Shown piece by piece: positions 48,640 to 59,611 of a DNA stretch of 64,000 nt; position 1 is the first letter of the stretch, and each line of letters begins with the position of its first letter. The position numbers were made by a program, and so were the translations under genes. Location: assembly GCA_021442155.1 (NCBI GenBank), contig CM038216.1:84726945-84790944 (forward strand), written 5' to 3'. Below the pieces are notes generated by a model. That model made no database searches. It was not told where the DNA came from and was given only the letters and a program-made list of their open reading frames with translations. Source of the DNA: Cymbidium sinense (lineage: Eukaryota; Streptophyta; Magnoliopsida; Asparagales; Orchidaceae).

Positions 48640-49904
48640 CCTAAAAAACAAAAACCTAAACTAAATAAATTCTAAAAAGAAAATAAATAAAAAAACCTTA
48701 ATCTAAATAAAATAAAAACCTAAACAAAAATAAAATAAAATTAAATTATAAAATAAAAACCTAAACTAAAACCTAAACCTAAACCTAAATATATAAAATA
48801 AAATAAAAAAACTAAAATAAAATAAATAAAACAAACTAATTAAAAAATAAAACCTAAAATAAAAACCTAAATAAAATAAACTAAATGTAAATAAAATAAA
48901 AATAAACCTAAAATAAAATAAAATAAAACCTAAATAAACTAAACCTAAATAAACCTCCTAAACTAAAACCTAAACCTAAATTAAACTATAAACCTTAAAC
49001 TTAAACCCTAAAACTTAAAATAAACTAAACCCTAAATTTAAAAAACCTAAACCTATAAAATAAATAATAAAATAAACCTAAACCTAAATAAAAACTAAAT
49101 ATAAAAAAAAATAAAATAAACCTAAAAAAATAAAATAAACCTAAATAAAATAAATAAACCTAAAATAATTAAAAAAAACCTTAAACTAAACTAAATAAAA
49201 CTTAAATAAATAAACCTAAACCCTAAACTAAATAAACTAAACTAAACCTAAACCTAAACCTAAACCTAAATAAAACCCTAAAATAAACCCTAAAACCTAA
49301 ACCTAAACCTAAACTTAAACCCTCCTAAATTAAAAAACCTTAAACTCTAAAATAAAATAAAATTAAAATAAAACCTAAACTAAACCCTAAACTCTAAATT
49401 AAATAAACTAATAAAAATAAAATTAAATTAAATTAACTAAAACTTAAACTAAATTAAACCTAAAATAAACCTAAAATAAAATTAAAAATAAAATTAAACT
49501 CCTAAACCTAAACAAACTTAAACTAAACCAAAAAAACCCCAATAAAACTAAACCTAAACCTAAACTATAAAAACTAAACTACTAAATATTAAACTATAAA
49601 ATAAACCTAATAAACCTAAACCTAAATAAACAAAAAAATAAAAAATATACCTAAATAAAAATAAATTAAAATAATTAAATAATAAACTAAATAAACTCAA
49701 ACCTACTATTTACTTAATTTAAAATAAACTAAACCCTAAACCCTAAACCCTAAATCCTAAACCCTAAATCCTAAACTAGAAACCCTAAACCTTAAATCAT
49801 AAATCCTAAACCTATACCCTAAAAACTAAACCCTAAACCCTAAACCCTAACCCTAAACCCTAATCCCCAAAACCCTAAACCCTAAAACCCAAAACCCAAA
49901 ACCT
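48640..49904 (+). repeat. Satellite unit AE
   Basis: Start with CTAAATAAATTCTAAAAAGA at about 48659. The core dissolves after about 48950 into irregular CCTAAA/TAAA sequence. The end landmark is at 49702-49720 (CCTACTATTTACTTAATTT), then a CCCTAAA block. Confidence 0.65.
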
Positions 49905-51299
49905 TCAAAACCTAAAAACTAAAACTTAAACTAAATAAATTATAAATTAAAATAAATAAAAAAACCTAAACCTAAATAAAATAAAAAATAAAAACCAAAA
50001 CTAAAACCTAAACCTAAACCTGAAAATGATATAAAATAAACTAATAAAAATAAACTAAAATAAATAAATAAAACCCAAACTAAACTAAAAAATAAAATAA
50101 TCCTAAGAATAGAAAACCTAAAAAAAATAAAAATTGAATGTAAAATTTAAATAAAATAAAATCAAACCTAAATAAAAATCCTAAACCTTAAACCCTAAAC
50201 CCCAAACCATAAACCCTAAACCTAAAATACTAAACCTTAAACCCTAAACTCTAAGCCCTAAACCCTTAACCCATAACCCTAAACCCCAAAACCCTAATCC
50301 CTAAAACCTAAAAGTCTAAACCATTAACCCTCCTACAACCCTAAACCCTAAACCCTAAACCTTAAACTTGAAATCTTGAACCCTAAACCCTAAACCCTAA
50401 ATAATAAATCCAAACCCTAAATCATAAACAACCCTAAACATTCAAACCCTAAACCCTAAACCCTAAACCCAGACCCCTAAACCTAAACCCTATATGCTAA
50501 ACCCTAAAAACCCTAAACCCTAAAGCCTAAACATTAAACCCTAAACCCTAAACACTAAGCCCTAACCCTAAACCCTAAACCCTAAAAGCATTAACCCTAA
50601 ATCCTTATACCTTAAACATAAACTATAAACTTAAACTTAAACCTTAAACCAAAAACTTAAACATAAACCTTAAACCACCATACAATCGTTGATCGGAGGA
50701 AAAAAACCTAAAATTTTAACCCCTAAACCCTAATAATAAAAAATAAACTTAAATAAAAATAAAATAAATAAAATAAACTAAAATAATTAAAAAATAAACT
50801 AAATAAACCTAAATCCCTAAACACTAAATCCTAAACCCTAAACCCTAAACCCTAAACTCTGAAAGTAAATCTAAACCCTAAACCCTAAACCCTAAATCCT
50901 TAACCTTAAACCCTAAATCCTAAACGCTAAAATAACCCTAAACCATAAACCCTAAACTTACAACCCTAAACCTACAATCCCAAACTATAAACCTACAACC
51001 CTAAACCCTAAAGAACCCTAAACCGTCAAACCCTAAATTTTAAATCCTAAATAATCCTAAACCCACAAACCCTAAACCCTAAACTCTAAACTTTAAACCC
51101 AAACCCCAAACCCTAAACCCTACACCCTAAAATCCTAAACCCTAAAACCTTAACCCTAAACACTAAAAACCCTAAACCCTAAAGCCTGACACTAAACCCT
51201 AAACCCTAAATCCTAACCCTAAACCCTAAATCCTAACCCTAAACCCTAAAATCATAAACCCTAAAACCCTAAGCCCTAAACCTTAAACCCTAAACCCTA
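49905..51299 (+). repeat. Satellite unit AF
   Basis: Short core 49905-50180, then a long CCCTAAA block. A small non-telomeric scrap (CAATCGTTGATCGGAGGA at about 50683-50700) is embedded in it. About 80 bp of core end (50730-50810) lack the end landmark, then more CCCTAAA block. Confidence 0.65.
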
Positions 51300-52232
51300 A
51301 AAATGAAATAAATAAAAATAAATAAAATAATAAAAATAAATAAATAAACTTGAACAAAAATAAAATAAAATAATAAAATGAAATAAAACTAAACCTTAAG
51401 CTTAACTTAAACATAAAAAGAAAATAAAATAAAAAATAAAAAACTAAATTAAAATAAATAAAATAAAAACCTAAACTAAACTAAAAAAGAAAAAAATTGA
51501 AATAAAATAATAACTAAAAACATAAAAACCTAAAGCTAAACTAAATAAAAAAACATAAACCTGCATAAAATAAAAAAATAAAATTAAAAAATGTAAACCA
51601 AAACCTAAACTAAAACACAAAATAAAATAAAATAAAATAAATATAAACCTAAAGGAAACTAAAAAAATTAAAATTAACTTAAGAGTAAAAAACCAAAATA
51701 AAATAAAAAGTAAATGCAAAATAAAAATAAAATAAACCTAAAATAAATTAAAAACAAAATATGAAATCTAAACCTTAAACCTAAACCCTAAACCTTAAAA
51801 CCTAAACCCTAAATCCTAAAACCTAAACCCTAGACCTTAAACCTACAACCCTAAACCCAAAATCGTAAAAACCCTAAACCTTAAACCCTAAACCTAAAAA
51901 CCTAAACCCTAAACTAACCCTAATCCCTAAACTTTAAATCCCCCTATAACCCTAAATATTAGACCCTAAACCTACAACCCTAAACCTTAAACCCTAACCC
52001 TAAATCCTGAAACCCTAAGCATAAACCATATACCCTAAACCCAAAACCCTAAACCCTTACCCTAAACCCTAAAACCCATTCCCTAAACTAAAACCTAAAT
52101 TAACTAAATAAATTAGAAAATAAACCTAAACACCAAAACTTAAGCCCTAAACCCTAAACCCTAAACCCTAAATGTTAAAAACACTAGACCATAAACCCTA
52201 AACCATAAACCTTAACCTAACCTAAACTATAA
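51300..52232 (+). repeat. Satellite unit AG, up to the assembly gap
   Basis: Short core 51300-51760, then a CCCTAAA block. The GR-RBP 5' flank signature (AAATTAACTAAATAAATTAG) is at about 52093, but no GR-RBP copy is reached before the gap. Confidence 0.65.
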
Positions 52233-52332
52233 NNNNNNNNNNNNNNNNNNNNNNNNNNNNNNNNNNNNNNNNNNNNNNNNNNNNNNNNNNNNNNNNNNNN
52301 NNNNNNNNNNNNNNNNNNNNNNNNNNNNNNNN
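52233..52332. other. Assembly gap of 100 N
   Basis: Exactly 100 N, the conventional placeholder for a gap of unknown size. Sequence character changes completely across it. Confidence 0.99.
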
Positions 52333-53989
52333 GCTGATTAAATTTTCAATTAAACCCAAATTATGCTTTAATTACTGTAAAAAATTAAATGGGATCAATT
52401 TTAATTGAATCTCCTCTAAAATACCTTCAAAACGAATATTTACTTGCATTTTCATTATTTTCTATGATTTGTTATAATTTTCCAAAGTTTCAGCTAATTT
52501 AAATGATTTTACATGATTTTTATAAAGTCCATTAAATTATTTTAGCTATTTAAACTTTAGAATGCAATATCTCCCAATCTAGAAATCCTTTTGACTTGAA
52601 ATTTTTATGGTAGGTAGATTTTAAGCTCATTCTTAATCCCTGAATATTTCAAATCAATCTGCTGTGTTTTTAGTTCAATTAATGAAATTTGATTTTACCT
52701 AAAACTTAAATTAAGCTCAAAATATTCAATGAAATTTAGTACTTTTGGATTCATTGGATTCCCCTGGGAATGAAAAATCCAACGAGCCTTTATTTGCAAT
52801 TTTTAGTTAAATATTTTATTTTCTATGAATTTTTAAAATATGAGGTGTTTTTAATTAATTTTTGAAAAGAAGAAAATCCCTAATTTCTTACTTAACCAAG
52901 TCAACACTGCGGCACCCGTACGCATAACGGCTGGTGTGTGCATCAGAGATGAGCGGGAATGTAGATGGATGCATGGATCGAATCGTCATCGGATCGGTCA
53001 GATTGATGCGTGATCCATGTGATCAAATCGTGTGATCCGATCAAAGCCACATGATCGCATGAGCCATCAACCTCTGGGAGATGGATGACGGAGGGTGATC
53101 CAAGAAGAGGCAGACAAAACACTATTTGGGCATGATTTTGTGATTCTTGTGAAAAATTGAATGAAAACTTCATTTTAGGCTTAATTTTCTAGCGATCTTC
53201 ATCAAAATCACTCCAAATGCATGGGATGATGTCAAAAAAATGTAAGGGTAATCTAAAGGAAATTCTAAAATTGAGCAAAAACTATCATAAATAAAGAACT
53301 AGATTCTTGAAAATTACCTCACTAGGGATGATTTCTAGTGGCGGTGATGATCCAAGCATGCTCCTGAGTGCAAGAAGAAGCTTTGGAATGGGTTTGGGCT
53401 TTTGCTTCACTTCGGAATAATGTATCCACCAATGGTCACTACTTCCTCACTAGAATCCACTTGATTTTGATGGCTTTTGCTCAAAAATAGAGAGGGAATG
53501 GTTGTTGGTTGGTTTGGGAGCTCTAGGAGAGTAAAATGAGTGTGTGAGGAAGAGTTTTTGTCTCACTACTTTCAGTCTCCTTGCAATGGCCGAAAATCAC
53601 TTCATTCATGGTGATTTTTGGCTCCAAGTCAGTGTCCTTGGCTTGGGGTGGTTGAGATTCTCCTTAGGTGGCTTAATTTGGTTGGCCAAGGCATGGGAGG
53701 TGGCTGCTATGAAGGACAAGTGGGTGTCCTAGGAAAAATATGTGGAGGTCGTTCATGCCATGTGTTCAATGGGGGGGAGGTGATTTCACTTCCCCATAAG
53801 TCATGGCTAGCCCAACCACCTCTTGGGTCAAGTTGGACAGTGTTCTTGGAGCCTGGGTGGACCAATGGATGAGTGTCAAGTGGCCAAGGAAGAGAAATGA
53901 CCATTTACATGGGTGTTTTATCTTATGAAATACCCATAGCCCAAGGGAAGAGTGGTCATTTGGCATTGAATTTGATTTAGACAGATTTG
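52333..53989. other. AT-rich non-coding sequence, nothing recognised
   Basis: Ordinary AT-rich DNA with a moderately GC-richer part at about 52905-53120 (GCGGCACCCGTACGCATAACG). Small overlapping frames at 52943-53173 and 53544-53966 on both strands have no recognisable domain. It may be part of a retrotransposon UTR or LTR, but I cannot show this. Confidence 0.5.
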
Positions 53990-55230
53990 AAATGAGTCAA
54001 AAGTGAGTTGGACCAAATTTCATGTCATTTGGAGTTTAATTGGTTAGGTTTGGCTCAATTTGACCCATTTGGGTCAAATTAGGTGAAAATGGGTTAGGTT
54101 GACCAATTGGTCAAATTGGGTCAAACCAAGGGTTAGGTCAAGTTCATATGACTATTTGGAGAGGATTGTATGCTTTGGTTTGATTTAATTTGGATTTAAT
54201 TTGGGTTTATTCTAATTTGACCCTTTATGTCAATTTGGGTCAACTTGGGTCAAGAGTGCCAATTGGGCTAAGTTTGGCTCAATTGAAGGTCAAGTCATGT
54301 TTAAATCTTGATTTTGGGTTGATTTGAATCATTGGTTTCAATGGATTTGGCTTAGATTACAATTTGGCTAGTTTGGGTTCATATAGGCTAAAGGGTTGAC
54401 TTGGTCAATAGGCTAGGTTGACTTGGTTTGACCTAATTTATATCAATTGATCATTCTTGGGTGATCAACAATCATGGCATGAAGTTTGGATTGGTATAAT
54501 TCACTTTGATTTGGATTGAATTGGATTTTGGTTCATGTAGGTCAAATTGGCCACTTTGGGTCAAGTGAACCAATTGGATTTAGTTGGCTTGATTTTGGGT
54601 TAAGTTTGATTTAGTTGAGTTTATATATAGATTTAAGATTAAAATATAAATTCAATGTGGTTTGATTCAAATGAGTTTTGGTTCATTTGAATATTTCAAG
54701 TCAAATGGTCTAGGTTTGACTTGGGTTAATTTTGGTTTGACTAGATAATTATAGGTCTCATTTATATTTGGATAGATGATTGAAGGAATGATTGATTCAA
54801 GGAAAAATCCATTGATTTTGGCTTGATTTAGATGGGTTTTCCCAAGTTCAAGAAATGGCTTAAATAGTTTAAATTGGGTTTTGATTTGATTTTGGATTTG
54901 GTTTTTATTTGAATTTATATTTCATTTATATTTGAGAAGATAATTGAAGGTACAATTAATTTATAAGAAAATCAATTGAGTTTGGATTGAATTGGATGAA
55001 AATTTGGCTAAGTTCATGAAGGTTGATTAAAGGGCTTGGGAAGGATTTCAAGTTTCGATTTGATCTTGGGTTTCAATCATTTGGAATTGAGTTTGGATTT
55101 GGATTTGGATTTGAAATTAAGTTTGAGGTTTGGTTGGAAATTTGAATTTGAATTGAATTTAAGAAGTGTACATGGATTGGGTTTAGGCTATAGGGCAGGT
55201 GATTTTCCTAAGTCTCTAAGGCATGGCATA
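53990..55230 (+). repeat. Degenerate TTGGGTCAA / TTTGATTTGGATT repeat tract
   Basis: Words such as TTTGGGTCAAATT, TTGGTTTGA and GGTTAGGTTGACC recur irregularly. T/G asymmetry is strong and C is depleted on +. The short frame at 55036-55233 (Leu/Asp-rich) is an outcome of TTGGATTTGGATTTGGATTT repetition. No gene is supported. Confidence 0.6.
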
Positions 55231-55574
55231 TGATTAACCCTTTTAAGTTTCTAGGCTTGGGTTAAGTGTTCACCTAATCTCTAGAAGTGTCTTATGACTA
55301 AGAAACCTTAGTGTCTAAAGGTTCCTAGTTCTAAAAAAGGAGGTCAAGAACTCACTCCAAAAGTTTGGTTAGCAAAGGACCCCAATAGGTGTGGTGTAAC
55401 TAACAAGGCACACGCACATATTGGATGGCGAGATGATCAACAATGTCCAAAAGACTACAAACACTAATGGAAATGATCTATACCAAAACTCAAAAGGTAC
55501 ATAAAATCTCGATCTTAGTGCAAGTAGCTCTCTTTATGCAAGGGCATAAGAGAGCAAGAATCCATGGGGATTGA

Positions 55575-55750
55575 GTGAACCTTCCACTAGGGAAGTAGGT
55601 TCAAGCTATCTGAGGATATGGATTTGAGTTTGATTATGAATATGATTTGTTTGGGTACATATTTGCTGGGGATAAGAATCTATAATCTACTAGGGATTGG
55701 AAATGTGAACCTTCCACTAGGGAAGCAGGTTCGGGCTATCCGTTGGGGAT
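55575..55750 (+). repeat. Direct repeat of GAACCTTCCACTAGGGAAG
   Basis: GAACCTTCCACTAGGGAAG with following GGTTC...GCTATC occurs at about 55579 and again at about 55708, spaced about 130 bp, each followed by a GATA...GTTTGA segment. Confidence 0.8.
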
Positions 55751-56734
55751 AAGAGTTTGATGGTATTTCTTATGGCTCCACTGAGATTAATTTGATTTGT
55801 GCCTCGCTGGGCAGAAGTTTGGTTTGTTTGATATATTTTAATTTGACTCCACTAGGAAGGTTGGTTTCAAATTTAGTTTGTTATGGACCCTATTGGTGTG
55901 TGATGGAACCACTGAGAAGGGGCTATGTTCGCCTTGACCTATCCCAGATTTACAAATCCAAAGGGATAGTCTACCAACGACAAGGTAGGACTATCCAACC
56001 TAAGGGGTTACCTTTTGGTGTACAATGACTGCACTTAAGAAGAAAGTATAGTAGACTTACATCTTTCAAATAAGGGATCAATCGCTAGGGTGATCTAATG
56101 GATCTGCAATAAATCAAACTCGACCTAGGGGAGACTACTAAGTGAATGTCGTTGTGGGACTTAAGTTAACTCAAAAGTAGTTAAGATTAATTTCATCAAT
56201 TTATTTTAATTTGATTAAATTTATTTTCATTCATTTTAATTTTATTTTATGGATCCCATCGGTGTGCGATGGACCACACTATGAAGGGGCTATGTTAGCT
56301 TTGGCCTATCTCGATTTGATCCAAAGGAGTAGTCTACCCGGTAGGACTATCCAACTTAAGGGGTGCCTTTTAGGTGCAATCTATGGAGAAAGTGTAGTAG
56401 AATTACATCTCCAAAGCAAGGAACAATTGTTGGGGTGACCCATTGGATGTAATAAATCAACCGACCTAGGGCTGCCGTCGGTGTGCAGCGGTGTCCGAAA
56501 GAATAGTAGACTTACATCTTCTAAATCAAGGATGACTGTCGGGGCAACCTGTTAGTGGCAGAACAGATTGAACCCGACCTAAGGGAGACTATTGAGAGAA
56601 TGTCACGGGGGACTTATCTCAACTCAAGAGTAGTCAGGTGATTCCTATAGGAGTTTTGCTGACACTACCATAAAGATATGATGCCTTCTTTGGAAAGGTG
56701 CCAGTGGGGGCATTAATTCATAATCCATAAGCAA

Positions 56735-56752
56735 ATATATATATATATATAT
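56735..56752. repeat. (AT)n microsatellite
   Basis: An 18 bp AT dinucleotide run inside the module array. Confidence 0.9.
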
Positions 56753-57480
56753 TGTTTGTTTCTTATTGTGGACCCTATTGGTGTGTGAGGGACCACACTA
56801 ATAAAGGGATATGTCAACCTAGACTTATCTTAAATTTATTAGACCAAGGGAGAATCTACGCATCTGTAGAATAGAATCTCCAACCACTGGGTGGTTCGGA
56901 AAGGGGTTGTCCAATCTAGTAACCGGCGGTGTCTAAATGGGTTCGCAAAGGACGTGATCCAAATAGAGTGCCTACAGGGGAGGTGCCACTAGGGGCATTA
57001 TCTTGGACCTTGTAAATAAGAAAACCTGTAGGTGTATAGTGGCCAACTCAAAGAGAAAGCATAGTAGACTTACATCTACCATGAGTGGTGTATCCATTAG
57101 GTGGGTCGCTATCAGTATAGTGAACACCAACCAACCTAAGGTGCCCATCGGTGTGCGATAATCAACCTAAGAAGAAGGCGTGTAGACTTATATCTCCCTA
57201 AAGCAGAACTAATAGTTGGGATAGTCTAACATTGGCTCGATAGATGCAATCTAACATAGGGGTGTCCATCGATGTGCAATGGCTGTACTTATAAAGAAAG
57301 CATAGCAGACTTACATCTTCTGAAGTGAGGAACAACCATTAGGGTGACCTATTGTTGGCAATAAGTTGAACCCAACCTAAGGGTGACTACTAAGTAGGGA
57401 GTCATAAAGAAGGACTGGACCAAGACTTGAAGTAGTTAGAAGGAAAGGTGTTGCTTGGGGACATATAACCTAATCCTCTA

Positions 57481-58100
57481 CTCGACCAAGTTAGTTCATG
57501 ATGGCTAGTCCAAGAAGAAAGCGCATAGTAGACTTATATCCTCTTGAATGAAGCCAACATGAAGGTAGCTTACCGACTACATCATAAGGCCTACCATGCT
57601 AACAAGGTGCTCGTAGGTGTGCAATGGTCAAGTCAGGAAGGAAAGCATAGAAGACTTACATCCTCCTAAATAAGGGACCACTAGGGTAACACACTAGAGG
57701 GGTAACACGTCAGCCCGACCTAGAATAGCTAATGGGTGAGTGCCGCAGGGGGCATTATCACACATCAAAGTAACCCAAGACAAAAGATGTGTATGTATGT
57801 TTATCAGATTTACTCAACCAAGTTAATTAATGATGGCTAGTTTAAGAAAGTGTAGTAGATTTACATCCTCTTAAATAAAGCCAACATGAGGGTATCGACC
57901 GCCAAGGCCTACCATGCTAACAAGGCCCTCATCGGTGTGCGAGTCAAGTGAAGGAAAGTACCAAACTTACATCCTCCTAAACAAGGAACCACTGGGGTGA
58001 CACACTAATAGGGTAACATGCCAGTCCGACCTAGAGCAGCTAATGAGTGAGGGATGCGGGGGCATTATCCCACATCAAAGTAGCCCAAGATAAAAGATGT
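57481..58100 (+). repeat. Recent tandem duplication of about 330 bp
   Basis: The segment from CTCGACCAAGTTAGTTCATG (57481) to the AAAAGATGTGTATG end is repeated from CTCAACCAAGTTAATTAATG (57811). The copies share GCCAACATGA, AGGCCTACCATGCTAACAAG, GGGGCATTATC-x-CACATCAAAG and CCCAAGA words in the same order. It is the clearest pair in the module array. Confidence 0.85.
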
Positions 58101-58144
58101 ATATTTGTTCATGTGTTTATGTGTAGTTTGTATTTGTGTTGTCT

Positions 58145-58425
58145 TGATGAAGGATAGGATGCTTGGGTTCCTTACACCTACCCTAAACACATCGAAGAGT
58201 GGATGAAATGGTGCCACAGGGGTAATGTGACTCCACCAAGATAGGATGCCACTCGGGTTCTCTTACACCTAACTTAGTTGTACTATTCAAAATAGGATGC
58301 CTCTTGGGTTCTCTTACATCTATCCTAATAGCACCAAGGAATCATGTGTAGTTTGTGTTTGTGTTGATGAAGGATAAGATGTTGCGTGAGTTCTCTTACA
58401 CCTATCCTAAACACATGATGATCGA
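58145..58425 (+). repeat. GATAGGATGC / TTACACCTATCCTAA short tandem repeats
   Basis: GATGAAGGATAGGATGC with a GGGTTC...TTACACCTACCCTAA partner recurs at about 58148, 58239, 58280 and 58367. The two halves (GGATAGGATG and CCTATCCTAA) are partly complementary, so each copy could form a weak hairpin. Confidence 0.65.
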
Positions 58426-58449
58426 TTCATAAACAAGAAAATAATGTTT

Positions 58450-59573
58450 GCAATGAAGAAGGGATTTGATGAATGGAAATATAGGATTTTAATTGAAGAT
58501 AATTATTTTCAAACATTATTTTAAAGATAGTAGTTCTTTAAATAGAGTCGATAGATTGAAAGCATCGGGCACTCCCCTATCATACTGGTTTAAACTACTT
58601 TTCATCTTTCGAAGAACCAAGGTAGGCCTTTCAACAATCAAAAGTAGAATTTTGATTTAAAAAGTTTTGTGATAGACTAACTTTGAAAGAGTTTAAACCA
58701 TCTATATTGAACTTTAATTGAAGTCTCTCTCGGTTAAGTAGAATCTTGGAGGTTACATCTCTAATATCACTTTAATCTCTTTTAGATCAATCCTTGTTAT
58801 CCCATGATGCTTTACTACAAGCCTTAGAAACTCCCCTAAGTCATCCTAATTGTATACTTTAGGGGATTCAACTTCAGGCTATAGTGTCATAACCAATCAA
58901 GATAACTACTTTCGGTATAAAGATGGTCTTCCTTTTTCTTTAACACTAGTGACCAGTGAAAGGCATGACCTTATAAGATAAATTCTAATGGAAATTATAA
59001 GTGAAAATGACATCTCATCCTCTAGCATCATTTGACCCATCCTTGAATGAGAAGACATGTAAAGAGGCTATGTCTATCAAATTTGAAATAGGTAATGTGG
59101 ATTCATCTTCAAGACATCCTTCCTTTTGAGGGCATAATGTTGGGTAATCATGATAGCATCTTTCTTCTTCAATAAGGTTGACTTCAAACTTTGATCTTCT
59201 TCTTGGTGCAAATGTTCGCATCAAAAGTTTGCAAAGTAGGAATAGAATAGGTTCAATTTTGAGTTTGTAGACTACTACCTTTAGAGATGTATTGGGCACT
59301 TCATTATGGTCTTAGGTAAAGCAGTCTTTAAACTACAAAAGTAACCTAACCAAGTCATTGACATTTTCTTTTTGACTTATCATATATGGATGTTGGGAGG
59401 GTGGGTGGACTACCTTTATGTTCTGAGGTTAATCTCCTAAAACTCATTGGTTGATGATGTAATTTTCTTCTCAACTTTAGTGAGTGTATCCTCTACTTGA
59501 AAGTCTTCAAAATTATTTAAGCAAAAGAGGTAGACTAGGCAAAAGATGATTCTATTACTTCATTTGATATCTC

Positions 59574-59611
<38 letters not shown>

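Larger units (their letters stand above)
1..52232 (+). repeat. Degenerate telomere-like higher-order satellite array
   Basis: Outside the named insertions, this stretch is built from words of the form T-A(3-5)-C(0-3): CCCTAAA blocks alternating with CCTAAA/CTAAA/TAAA-rich cores. The + strand is almost free of G. Cores repeat in a fixed internal order with three landmarks: a start near CCTAAACTAAATAAAACCTA, a middle near CCCTAAACTAAAAAAAAACC, and an end near CCTACTAGTTTACTTAATTT. In full units start-to-middle is roughly 310-360 bp and middle-to-end roughly 440-585 bp. CCCTAAA is the common plant telomere repeat, and its presence on the + strand fits a left chromosome end. Perfect runs are short, so a subtelomeric or interstitial array is more likely than a cap. 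Some interruption could be long-read consensus error, but shared landmark order between copies tens of kilobases apart argues for a real satellite. Confidence 0.85.
55850..58100 (+). repeat. Degenerate tandem module array (GTAGACTTACATC modules)
   Basis: A composite module recurs: a GGTGTGCGATGG-like word, a GAAGAAAG-x-x-TAGTAGACTTACATC word, an AAGGAACAAC...GGGGTGACC segment and CGACCTAGGG...GACTA. GTAGACTTACATC-like words occur at about 56049, 56397, 56506, 57065, 57182, 57305, 57528, 57651, 57856 and 57963. A larger GGACC...GGTGTG...AAGGGGCTATGTT segment occurs at about 55888, 56250 and 56767. Spacing varies from about 100 to 360 bp. Frames are stop-rich. It may be tandem repeats within a retrotransposon UTR, but I do not recognise the family. 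Confidence 0.7.

Noticed and set aside
50683..50700. Short G-containing scrap (CAATCGTTGATCGGAGGA) inside a CCCTAAA block as an RNA gene or regulatory site
   Set aside because: It is too short to assign and could be a remnant of any inserted sequence.
1..52232. CRISPR-like array because of many short repeats
   Set aside because: Repeats are contiguous telomere-like words with no unique spacers of fixed length, and the genome is a plant's.
1..52232. Whole array dismissed as random sequencing noise on telomere repeats
   Set aside because: Landmark order and spacing repeat in units tens of kilobases apart, and embedded retrocopies have matching flanks. Local noise remains possible.
53544..53966. 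Four overlapping frames of about 62-84 residues on both strands
   Set aside because: They overlap on opposite strands, lack recognisable motifs and sit in otherwise non-coding repeat-like DNA.
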